Assembly: GCA_949317995.1 (NCBI GenBank)
Contig: OX439039.1
Coordinates: forward strand, 14,995,282 to 15,059,281
DNA from: Acholoe squamosa
Lineage: Eukaryota > Annelida > Polychaeta > Phyllodocida > Polynoidae
Length of the DNA stretch: 64,000 nt
Direction of reading: 5' to 3'
Each line of letters begins with the position of its first letter. Within the stretch, counting starts at the first letter, position 1. Below the pieces are notes generated by a model. It had not been told where the DNA came from. It saw nothing but the letters and a program-made list of their open reading frames with translations, and made no database searches. Made by a program: the position numbers and the translations under genes. This document shows positions 38,383-49,600 of this stretch, piece after piece.

Positions 38383-39969
38383 ATTATCTTCAAATGATGC
38401 AAACTCTAGGTCAAATAAATGCCTTACAATTATGTACTTGCACTGCCTGGTGGTAGAAGATGGAACTTCACCACTGGCCTCATCATGAGATACTCATCTC
38501 TATTTCTAGTTCTGTATCAGGACCAGTCCTTTGATAAACATGCAGCAAGCCCTGTGCCCTCCTCGGACAGGACGGACTGAGGCTCACCCTGGTGGTGGGT
38601 CTCCACATATCTTCGTACAGTTGTATTCTGGGTGTTGAGGTGGCTATGTGAGGTATCTCTTCATCACACTTGCTTCTTGAAGAGCAGGGGATAATGGTGG
38701 GTAAACTTAGGTGAGGATAACTCTTTTATAATGATATCATGATGTCACATTTGACAAATATATCATTGTCATGGATGTTATTGATACACATTAGAGACGT
38801 TCTTTCCACCTATGTAACAAGCAGCCTTCCCATCACTGGTTGGGACATGCCTGCCTTCAAATCACCAGAATTTACTGTCTGTCCCAGGGTAGGTTCAAAT
38901 CCTTATGACAAGGTAATTGAAATGATTAAGAAATATCTCTGCTTCATTCTCTTGTGAGATATAATTCTTACATTCATACATTAGGCTATGCTCAACATGA
39001 CAGAGGGATTTCTAAAGAGACTACATGGTGCAACAATGCAGTCCTGTTGTGAGAATAAAATGCCCTTTGCTAAGTTGCCCTCAGGTGCAGGGGTCACTCA
39101 TAGACCTTAATGGACTAGTTAGGTTTGTCCAGAACTCTAATAGGGGACCATTGGTAGCAGATGTACCCAATAATTGCCTCTCATCCCATTTCCACATCCA
39201 GGAGAAAAGGGCCTGAAACGTTTAGTCCATCTGTTTTAACATTCTATTTGTGTTAGCTTCTCTCCCATGTACTGAATTTCAAGATTATCATGCACACGTA
39301 ATAATTCATTTCTTCAGGACATGTCGGAGATGTAGTTGTAGTAGTAATAGTGTTTTACTATATGCTATTTCACTGAGGAACCACCAAAGAAACAACAGGG
39401 ATAAAACCAACTGGTCTTGGTCAATTCAAGGGTGCTGAATTCAGAAATAACAATGGAATGGTTGGGTTTCTTCTCATTTCTGAGCTATTTGATGTGAAAG
39501 ATGCATGAAAGGCGATTAAACAGCTGATGCAATTAACAAATTTGGCAGGAAGCTTATTTTTCCATAGTTAAATTCGAGTATTCTGGATCATACATGTCTT
39601 CAACATTAAGAAAATGTGGTATGTAGTCACTATAAACCCTATGCATTGACTACAAAATAACGATTTTCAAATGAGAGGGAAAGATTCTTGCATCATTGCT
39701 TCAGGCCAGGGCTGCAGTACTGCAGGTGATGATACATCACATACGTGAACAGAAAATAAGTGAGATAGATGGACAAGAGAAAGAGCCTTCCGAGATTGAC
39801 GATACTACACATTGGATGAGGGGAGGGGTCGTACAACTCTGGACTAACAAGATGTCCTTGTGCAGTTATTGAAACGGTAAATGACTCCAGGCATTGTAGA
39901 AGAGCTATTAATAAGAATGATATGATGTATGCAATAACAGTCCGATAAGAACATGTCCATCGTTCCCTT
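37819..39969. other. Non-genic stretch with (GA)n
   Basis: Contains the GA microsatellite and otherwise unique sequence. No ORF over 72 codons and no motif. Confidence 0.5.
38328..38381. repeat. (GA)n microsatellite
   Basis: About 27 GA dinucleotides without interruption. The minus-strand ORF with a Leu/Ser run (38402-38205) is produced by it. Confidence 0.95.
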
Positions 39970-40205
39970 TACCCTTTAAGGCTCACAACTTTGCTTTATT
40001 GTATCATGTCCATTAGTCGTCATCATGCACAAATGCATCAGAATGAAGACCCCAATAGTCAACTTGCCGACGCTGCATTCGTTCTGGCTCTTTGACAGTT
40101 AGCATGAAGGCTAGCCTTGGCGAGTTACCCACCAAGGCTGCAATGAAGCATTATTCCTGAAGACCAAAGGACAAGCATCATAATGGACTTTTAAGGCTTA
40201 AACGA
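39970..40205. repeat. Double-hairpin family member
   Basis: The ends resemble each other inverted (CCCTTTAAGGCTCACAAC on the left, GGACTTTTAAGGCTTAAAC on the right). It contains AGTCGTCATCATGCACAAAT and CCTTGGCGAGTTACCCACCA. Heavily decayed. Confidence 0.45.
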
Positions 40206-41302
40206 TACAATCACCCAGAGTGATAGACCTGTCTTAACCAAGTGTTATATATATAGCCCACACTGTAGAAGGCCTTGGTATACCCATAATTTTACCATCC
40301 CTTATACCTATCTCGCTCTAGGAATTCCAACTGCGCTTTTCTCCTCTGCATGAGCAGTACATATATTTTCCCTGCAGCCATGACATATGCACTTTATAAA
40401 GACTTAGGAATCTGCGGGGGTGTGATTAACCCTTTAAGGAAAGCGTAGCAGTCTCATTGGTGATCTAGTGGTCTGCATAAACTACACAGAATGCTAAATC
40501 AATTTTAAGATCTGGTTGATCAACATAGATTAGGAAATTCCAGAAATGTCTTTTCCATATTTGATCAATTCAATGCACTCGAAAAAAACACCTCCTCATG
40601 GGAAAGAAGTACACTGCTGGTCTTATGCTGGAAAAGTATGGAAGGACGGGGTGTCAATGTCGATGCCAGATGCAAATGCAAATGCCAACAGTTGAAATTT
40701 TAATGTCAGAAAAGCAATGCTAATGCCAGAATTTGAGGCTAATGCATGGGTCAAAGTTCTTTTAGCCCCCAACTTCCTAAGGCACCCCTGCCCCTCCACC
40801 AATTTCCAGAGGTTACCCTGGGTGGGCACAGACAAGAAAACTTTGTCTTAGGGGAGCACAGCCAGGGATCCATACCAAATATCCTATCAATAGGCTAACC
40901 ATAGTCATCTAACTAATTTTCAGGGAGTCTATCAAGGGCCACATGACCCCCAGCCAAGTCCCTAAATCCGCTACTGATTTATCCCAGGGGTTTTCTGTAC
41001 TAGGATATTTGAACATGGAATTGGAATTTCAGTTCTGGCACTAGGATTATTTTATGCATTGGTATTGGTTTTCTGGCACTGGCATCACCGTTTGGAGTTA
41101 AATCTTGGCATTGTCACATGGCATTGTGCACTGGTGTGCTGGAAAGTCTTTACCAGTGTCAAATGAACTAGGATTCTTCCTTTGTTATACGATACGCCCA
41201 TCAATTGTAGGGCACAGTTGTGGACAGAGTAGCTATCACCATTGGCAGTGTTAATGGTGTTTAATGATTTTGTTGGGTAACGCATTTCTATTTGCACTAC
41301 TT

Positions 41303-41440
41303 CGGGACATTGAGTGACATTAGACCATTAGCGTACATTAAAATATCCATGGCCACATGAGGCAGCCAGGTTCGTGTAGCTTTGTGTATGGTGCCCCGGT
41401 ACAGCACTGGTGAATTTACTCTTAATATTGGTGCATCAAT
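41303..41440 (+). repeat. Dispersed repeat, copy 1
   Basis: Shares about 140 bp with 44365-44505 in the same orientation (GACATTGAGTGACATTA, GACCATTAGCGTACATTA, TGGTGCCCC, GCACTGGTGAA) at roughly 85% identity by eye. It ends where the 480-bp TIR element begins. Confidence 0.7.
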
Positions 41441-41918
41441 CAGGAGGGTGTTGCGAAAGGACAGGAATTCAATTCTGTCGGAGGTGCTATTCCCAAATGG
41501 GAACTGACTACCCTCAGGCAATGACTTCTCCCCTGTTTTGCAGCAAGGTAATAGGTTATAGAATTGATTCTTAAGTTTTCATGAATTTGGGAATGCTTCC
41601 CAGTATGACTCACACTAAGAGGATTGATTCTGAGTGTAAGGTGAGAAGTTGGTTCTGAGCAGCAGAACAGCCAGGAACTGGAAGGTGAGTTATGACAGTG
41701 AGAATCCGCATCTGATTCTTTTCGCAATAGCCTCCAGGAGTGTGTTGCCTGTATGCTTGATAGAGCTGGGAGTAGGTGGCTTCTTTTCCAAAGAAGTTGC
41801 ACTCTAGTGTTGACCACCAGTGTGCAACAGAAAAAAAAGTAACGAATACAAAGAAAGAGACTGTTGCACTTCTTAGGCAATACTACCATTTGCCATAGGA
41901 GCAACACCCTCCTGGTCA
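41440..41918. mobile_element. TIR element, ~480 bp
   Basis: The left end CAGGAGGGTGTTGC and right end GCAACACCCTCCTG are exact inverted repeats. The flank at 41303-41440 is paralogous to 44365-44505, where the sequence continues through the insertion point (GCAGTCAGGCTGACCAG), so the element is an insertion. The 184-codon minus-strand ORF here (41994-41440) runs across the element into the right flank and has no recognised motif; I do not call it a gene. Confidence 0.6.
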
Positions 41919-42814
41919 ATTCACTCGCGGGTTGTGACCCGCATGTGACGTCAAAGAAGGAATTCACCATCAGAACAGAACTATAGGTGAACACACTCCT
42001 GTTGCTACAAGTGACCCATCAAATTCCATGTTTACAATTCTAAATCTCATGTTCACAATTTAGGACTGTCAACGACCTATACCTTAGACACTACCTGGGT
42101 AACCTTTCGTGAGAATGGTCCAAAATAACGCATATTGGCGCCTCCACTTTATAAATGCAAATGATCACTTGAATTGGTCTTACTGAGGGTTATATCATTC
42201 ACCTCAGCCTCATGAGACAAACCTTACTCAGACCAAATCTTATGAACCTTTACATAGAATGAGATATGGCATGGGAACCGATGGCTTCATTCCCTAAACT
42301 GACATCTTTGAAAGCTTATACAATACAACTCCTAATTTAATTAATTGTAATCGGTGAAACATTAAATTGTTTTTTGCTTGCATAATTGTATTTTATAACT
42401 GTTCAACAACAGTGATTTTATAGCTTCATTCACCAAATATCACACTCATTTACAGTTTACAATCATTTCTAAAATAGAGATTGGCAAACCCTGGATTTCA
42501 CTAATGGGAATTTCTTGTGTAATGCCTGTTATCATTCCTTTTGAATATACATGTCATTTGATATTACATGTACTAATGTACATAACGACATCATATTACG
42601 ATTATTCGTTCATTATGAAGATGCAATGACAGAAATTAAACCTCCCTATTTAAATATTATAGAAGCAGATCCAACTTTGTTTTAGATACATTTATTCTAT
42701 AACAAAACAGGGACCTTAACTATATACCAAAACAAGGGGGGGGTGATGCGCATGTGATTTCAAAGGAATTCACCCTTTGTGATGCAGGAACTTAGCCCTG
42801 GATAGTCTACCGAT

Positions 42815-44209
42815 CTGGAGGTTAATTCAAAACATCCTGCGATCGCAACCTCAGCAATCTTAGGATTTATTCTGCCTTATCCTATTAAGCGATCTTAAGA
42901 TTAGACTGTGTTCACTTTTCCTAGCCAGCACTAAGATCGCATCAATCTTAGCCTCAGCCCTCCTACACTATTCCAAGAAGTACTTACTGGGCACAGGGGT
43001 AAGAGTCCAAAAATAAAGGAATAGCTGTGGAGTCACTCTTCTTCACAACACTGTTCATACCATCGTTCCCCATCCCCATATGGGCTAACAAAAGAGCACA
43101 GGGTGCAGTTGACCCCGTACAGTATTCAAGAGTTGTTCCCATAAATCTATGATTTATGCTTGCCTATTAGAGGCAATGTGCCCCTCCCCCGACAAAGAGA
43201 GAGAAGGGAAGAATTACCTTACAGTGCACTTAATGCATGAGTAACCCTAAGAGCCCTCAAGGACACTCAGCAAACGTCCTCCCTCCCCTCTATACACTGT
43301 AAAAAAGGTGCTTAGATTTTAAACACAATGCTAAACACTTTCTTGTCTCGTTATTGAACATACTTTAGAAACCTAAACATGTTAAGACTCATAATGTAAT
43401 TAGCTTTTGTGCTTAGATTTCAATGTGTTTAACTATGGGAGTAGGTTCATATTGTGTTTACTATGATTATGCTTATGTCTATTATGCGTTTACATCTGAC
43501 ATGTTTAGATAATCGCTCAAGTCCTTAGTGTTTAGCATTATGATATTATGTTAAATATGGTATCTAAGAATATCAAACTTACATTTATTCTGCTGTATCC
43601 AAGGTAGGGAGGGAGAACTTTATACACCCAGGGAATATTTAGGGAATAATGCACAGGGCATGGCTGTGGGAGTGCTTTAGACTGTATTGAGACATCGAGG
43701 GGCCTTTTATAGGCCCCTCTATGTCTCAATACAGTCTAGAGCTCTAGACTGTACAGTCTATACAGTCTAGTGCTCTAGACTGCTCAAAACATGTTTAGCA
43801 TTGGTGTTTATGCATATAGAATAAAAATGTTTAAGTCCTAAACAGAGGGCCAAGAATGCAACTGCCTATTCTATGTGTTTAGACTTTAAACATGTTTAGA
43901 CCTCAACATGTTTAAAACCTAAGCCCCTTTTTTACGGTGTATGTATGCAGCAGGCTATCACTCTTTCAATTAAGAGTGGTCCCTGTAAGTGCTCTTGTAT
44001 TCAGGTTAAACCACTATGCAATTTTTTTCACTAAGATCGCAGTGATCTTAGTGCTGGAAAAGGAATAGTGAAGTGATCTCAGGACTTGCTATGCCTGACA
44101 GGCCTGCAACCACTGCACTAGATAGGGTAGACTGGCCAGGTCTTATGATATGTGCCTACACTAAGATCGCAGGGGTAGAAATCCCAGGATCTTTTGAATT
44201 AACCTCCTG
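42815..44209. mobile_element. TIR element of the GGAGGTTAATTC family
   Basis: The left end CTGGAGGTTAATTCAAAAC and the right end (complement CAGGAGGTTAATTCAAAAG) match the 5.1-kb element. Inside, GATCGCA and ATCTTAG are repeated as inverted copies near both ends (42850-42960 and 44030-44195). ACTATTCCAAG and a CTCAAGG-ACTC stretch are shared with 5126-7493. An unrelated TIR element (43295-43939) is nested inside. No transposase ORF. Confidence 0.75.
43295..43939. mobile_element. Motif-field TIR element A (CACTGTAAAAAAGG)
   Basis: The ends are CACTGTAAAAAAGGTGCTTAG and, complemented, CACCGTAAAAAAGGGGCTTAG, both flanked by TA, consistent with a TA target duplication. The interior repeats a TGTTTAGA-like word many times on both strands. 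It also contains a hairpin at 43677-43737 with arms CTGTATTGAGACAT, followed by a CTAGAGCTCTAG and ACTGTACAGTCT cluster. Inserted within the 42815-44209 element. Confidence 0.75.
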
Positions 44210-44364
44210 GGCTGCATTTAGGCGTCATCCCCATGTGGTGTCACTATCTCACAAAATTTGCTTTATCCATGACATCATACTCCAAGATTGTCACAGTGGG
44301 CCGTCATAGTGATATCCCTGCAAACATAATCCCGAGACGTACTCGAGACATTCTTGTCATGACT

Positions 44365-44505
44365 TGGGACATTGAGTGACATTAATGACCATTAGCGTAC
44401 ATTAAAATAATCAGGGCCATGTGAGGCAAGCAGGCTTGTGCAGCTTTGTGCATGGTGCCCCAGTGCAGCACTGGTGAAATTACGCTTTGCATTGGTGCAG
44501 CAGTC
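44365..44505 (+). repeat. Dispersed repeat, copy 2
   Basis: Paralogue of 41303-41440, without the inserted TIR element. It directly follows the right end of the 42815-44209 element after about 155 bp of other sequence. Confidence 0.7.
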
Positions 44506-46455
44506 AGGCTGACCAGAGTGTACTCTTCAGACGGTTACATGGTGCATAGATGAAAGCTTTATTACAAATTATAATTATAATAGACACAACTTTATAACTA
44601 ATGTTGGTCCCACTCACAGGGCAGCTAGAAGGGGAGTAGAAATATAGCCATGTTGCATGAAAAGCAGTACAAGCTTTCCCATTGAAGGGTTAACAATAAG
44701 GTATTAATGTGAGCATGTCCCCTATCACAGTATGAAATTTGGGGTTTCTCATCAATCACCATCTAGACAACATTCTAAACAATTTGTTACAACATTTATT
44801 GATTATATGAAATATTTCTGCTCCAAAGCAAAGAAAACCTATATCCTGTTTTTATTCCTATCCTAGTAACAAATCAGGTGTGACTAATTTCCTATAGAGG
44901 GAGCCTATATTTACATGGATGAATAGCCAGTCCTAATCATCAAGGTGTACTAAACACTACTAAAAGCTTGTCAGACTAGCGAACAGGTGGCACTTTAGTG
45001 AGGAGGAATGTCAAGGGCCCTTTTAATTAAATGTATTATGTTACAAGTGATTAGACACTTCATTTTAAGGTTTTCACGTCTAGTATTATTTGAACAATAT
45101 ACATGTGCATAGCAAAAGAGATGAGCATTTACATAGTATCTAAACATGTTTTCACAAATTTGCAAAGCTATCTCTTTAGCAGATATGCCAACTTTAAACA
45201 TGGGACACGGCCCATGCTCTTTAAAATCCTGCATCTGCCACTGCTTTCTTTTCAGTTCTGACGTTTTTGGTGCTGCACAGTAGTGGTAAGAAATAAGCTG
45301 GCAGACAAATGTGTTATTAAAGTGAGCCTTTTACAACTTTAGTTCATCTTTCTTAAGTTTATCTGCAAACTCCTCCATTTATGATGCATTTGTCAATACT
45401 GTTATGGTCATATTATGACGAGTAGACTGACCAGCACTGCATTGGGGCATAATAAGAAAAGGGAACCCTAGCCTGTATATACAGGCATCTTACGGCCCTG
45501 CAGGAGCTAACCTAAGCAGACTATAGATTGGAAGACGGAGAACACTAACAAGAGGCGACTGGCACACTTGTACCTTGTAATTGCCTCTAATTCCATTTCC
45601 ACAGTTAGGGAAACAGGGCTGTAGGATGTTTATCTTGAAATGTTTCAGTTTCTCTGCACTCTATTTTTCTCTGTGGGATTCTCACAAATTGCAGCTGGAA
45701 CAGTACGGTTGTAATGAATATGCCTGGTAAATAGACCTATTTCTAATGCTACATCGCAATATCATAATAATGACTACTGATTGTGGTTCTTCAATTGGCC
45801 TAAAATCTGGTTATCTGATTTCATTCTTTCATAAACTCACATTTACTAGACTGGAGAATGAATTTAGAAATGAATCCGATGTAAATCACTATGTCCCAGT
45901 GACCGTTATAATCATATTCAAAATTATATTTCGAAGAGGAACGTTCTAAAAGAGTAAATAGCTATAGGTCTACAGTAAATTGGAAACTGTTTAGCTACGG
46001 TACTTTCAAACGTGACCTTCCTCAACCAGTCTAAAAGGCCAGTAGCGAGTAGCTAATTTTCCCAACAGCGAATATATAGATATTTAATAATTCTCAGAGG
46101 TGGGGTCCTTTAAAGGGGAAGAGCAGAAGGCGAAGACACATTTATAAATATATCATTTAAAACAAAATAATTTATCATTTGTATAACTATATACACTAGG
46201 CAGCAAGAACTATATACATGCATATGTCCAGTATTGTTCAACAGATAGGCACAGGCCTAGAATAATGCATCTCATCTTGATGAACGTTGTCTAAAAGACA
46301 GTATAAATGACTTTCATACATGGCATTTCCACACAGTCTAAATATACATCCACCATCTTATCTCCCTGACCCTTAAACAACCACCTGCGGGAGACAGCTC
46401 CAGTCACTTCCGGCATCGTCTTCCATAACCTAGCGGCACTTGAAGGAACTACAGG
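44506..46455. other. Non-genic stretch, likely includes the 3' UTR of the 214-aa gene
   Basis: 46084-46455 is the probable 3' untranslated region (minus). A partial hairpin-family remnant (ACCAGCACTGCATTGGGGCA) lies near 45435. The rest is unremarkable. Confidence 0.5.
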
Positions 46456-46636
46456 TCAAGGCCACCCATACCGGAAAGGGTTGGGACGCTGTTCTTTTAC
46501 AAGATGGCGGGCTATGAGTCCCTCGGAGAGCCACTCGGGATGTACGTAGAAGTAGCGGTGGCGCTCGGGCATGGAGTGTTGGAAGTAGAAGTCTTTGTAG
46601 TCCTCCTCCAGCTGCTTAAACTGGCCACACGAGTAG
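46456..46636 (-). CDS. Exon 3 (terminal) of the 214-aa gene
   Basis: 181 nt after a strong pyrimidine tract and acceptor TTTATTCCCAG|CT, ending in TGA at 46458-46456. It codes the aromatic C-terminal 59 residues. G/C-ending codons dominate (CAG CTG GAG GAG GAC TAC), unlike the AT-rich flanks, which supports real coding. The plus-strand shadow is discontinuous. Confidence 0.75.
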
Positions 46637-49600
46637 CTGGGAATAAAGGGTGAAAAAGGATGTGTTTTGTTACGTATGGCCTTGTAATGATAGGAGTGGT
46701 CATTATTTTAGCAGTGGAAATGGGGGAGGGAATTTTGTGCCCTAGTTACTTGCCTAGCTAGCCATGGCACAATGCCTGAAGAAAGTATCCCTTCTATTGC
46801 CCACTAGCTGGTCTGGACCTGGTTCCGGCGCCACACATGGATGAGAATTGATAAGATGGGACCAGCATGTCCCTGGAAGTGGGTGTTAAACAGGCACAAG
46901 GTACCCATCATGGTATGTCTTATCAGTGGGTTTTACCTCAAACAGCGAAATTTAAAATGGCGGCTCCACTAGGCCTCCATACTGAGTCCTATATGAAGCA
47001 GCATCTTGTAAGGACTTACCAATCTGGCCCCAGCTCGACCACTAGCATGAGTCGTCTCTGGCAACCAGCGTTTCTTGGTAAAAGTAGTTCTGGGCGCTGG
47101 TTGCTGTAGTGGTTAAACGTAGGCAGGTATAGTGCGTAGTAATATTCCCCAGAATATGGGGACCCTTAATCCCCAAACACGAGAGAGGGAGTTCCCTGAA
47201 TCCCGACCGGAGGAGACTGAGGACTTACAAGCTTGTGCGAAGCCAAGTGCGAAGCCATTGCATGTTCATCGGGATGTTCATTATCATTGACGGCCTAGAT
47301 ACATCAGTCCTCACTCTCGCACTAGAGAATTCCAGCTACTACAGCAGCAGGACATTCCCTGCACCTGTAGCTACCCTATCACAGTGTTGTTTTGGATACT
47401 CTTTTACAATGCCGTATATTCTTTGAACACAACGTATATGTCAATGTAACCGTGCATTTGAAGCACCCTTACCTTTAGTGTTATGTTCCTCTTTTAATCC
47501 CAGCAAGATGGAACTTCCCTAATTCTTAAATTGCTAACCTCTCAAAGCCCCCCTCCTGAAATAGTTTTTGAAGCATCCCTTCATGACCCCGTTTAGGTGG
47601 ATTCATACAATTCATATAAATTCACTTTGTTACCCAGTGGGCACACAATGTTGCATCAACATTGACAACCAGTTGATGTTATGTTGATGGTGTTGATCAA
47701 CCTGTTTTCAACACTTTTTCAATATTTGTATTTCAACGTTGTCAACCATCACCATTTCAACATCCAGTCAACAGTTGACATATCAATGTTGAAATATTGT
47801 TGTCAACTCAACGTTGATTCAACATTGATTTGTCAATGTTGAATCAACAATATTGATTTCAATGTTGATACAATGTTGATTCAATGTTGATATGTCAACA
47901 AAACAACTGTCAACGTTGTTTCAACATTGTTGAAACAATGTTGAGTCAACATAGAAACACAAACATTGAATCAAAGCTGATGGTTAGATGTTGAATCACA
48001 GTTGATTTTGAGTATGTTGTTTCAACTTTCAATTTCAACTCTATTTCAACCCTAAATCAATGTTGATATGCAAACATTGCAAACGTTGTTTCAACGCTGA
48101 ATCAACATTGATGTGCCCAGTGGGTACATGGGTGACTGATTTCCTGTCATACAAGCTATCGTACTACAATGGTTTTTATTTTTAACCCCGATTCGGTTTT
48201 TATTTCAACAGCCCCCCCCCCCCCCAACATTACGTGCATATTGATTAAGAAAAGAAATGATAGAACCTCACCCTATCAATGTATAGTTCTTGAAGGCCTG
48301 TGTTTTTCGGCGCGCACGACTCTCACACGATGAACTCTGACTTCCGGTAGAGACATCTATCGGCATTTTTTTGTTCTCGCCCTCATTCTCGTGGTCGGCA
48401 AGACGGCGCGTTACAGACACGCGGGGTGTCATGGAGGAGGGCTGCAATGGCGGCAGGCGGGCCGGCATGCCATCACCAGGAGACGCCAGTGTCGATGCGG
48501 CACCTCCGGTGGGGCCAGTTTTTCTGTGCCTCGTTTCCATGGTAGTGTGGAGACTTCCGCTGGTACTTGGAGAATGAACGCCGTCCTGCTTCCTCATGAG
48601 GCTCAGCAGGCTCTTCACGGACTCCCATTCTGAGTGACAAAAAATATAATTGTATGTTTTCTGGAGGTCTTACATGTATACATTAACCCTTAAGGGACCA
48701 CATATGTGGACATCCATAATACCCCTTGGTGGACATCAGGGGTGGCGAAACATAGGGCCCTAGACCCCTAAAATTGACATGGCGACATGGGCATTTTTGA
48801 GCTTAGTGACATGGGACATTGGCACTTTCTTAAAATCGACATAGGGACATGAGCTTTTCTCAAAATCGACACAGTGACATGGACATTTCTTAAAATCGAC
48901 ACAGTGACATTATCATTTCTCAAAATCGACATGGGACATTTGGGACCCCCAAGGGCCCCAAGCGTGTGTGAATTTGGGGGGGGGGGGCAGGGCCCAGAGA
49001 TTTTCGGCATAACATAAATTTCCATCTTGGGGCTGAAGGTTTTACCACTAAATTGCTGCATCCAGGATTCCTGAATAGATTTTGGTTTGTGTCAGAGAAT
49101 ATCTAGGAATTGTACCTTGATTTTGCCGTATTTCAGGGCAACCTGAGTCCAATCTTCCTGAGTTCTCTCTACAAAGTTGAGGGGTGGGGAGGAAACATAC
49201 TCCCCCCCCCCCCTACCACCTTTAAAGTTGAGGGGGCCCTGGCCCCCATGGTTCCGCCGCCCATGGTGACACGATGCATGAAGGTAAGCACAACGGCCAG
49301 ATTCATGCACCATACAGGTCTGATCAACTCTCTAATGGTTAACAGTATGGTCTGGTTAAATATCAGTTTGGATAAAATGTGTTATTCAATAAATGTTTTC
49401 ATACTATTTTGATGGATTATTATCACGAAATATTCATACCGAAACTATTATCTTAATTGTCAAGGAGTGTGTACCAGATTACATGTAGTACAGAGCCCTG
49501 GAATATGGAGGCCTGGATAGGACATCCACCATTCGTGCACCCACAAAATCATTTTGTACCCGCAAAAATAATGTTTGCACCTGCGAGAATGATTCGTCCT

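Noticed and set aside
41440..41994. 184-codon minus-strand ORF
   Set aside because: Crosses the boundary of a TIR element and its flank, has no motif, and its ends are set by the inverted repeat.
49092..49313. Gly-rich ORFs over CCCCCC/GGGGG stretches
   Set aside because: Homopolymer-driven, intronic, on both strands; the GGCCCTGGCCCCC palindrome is a common repeat word, also near 22020-22050.
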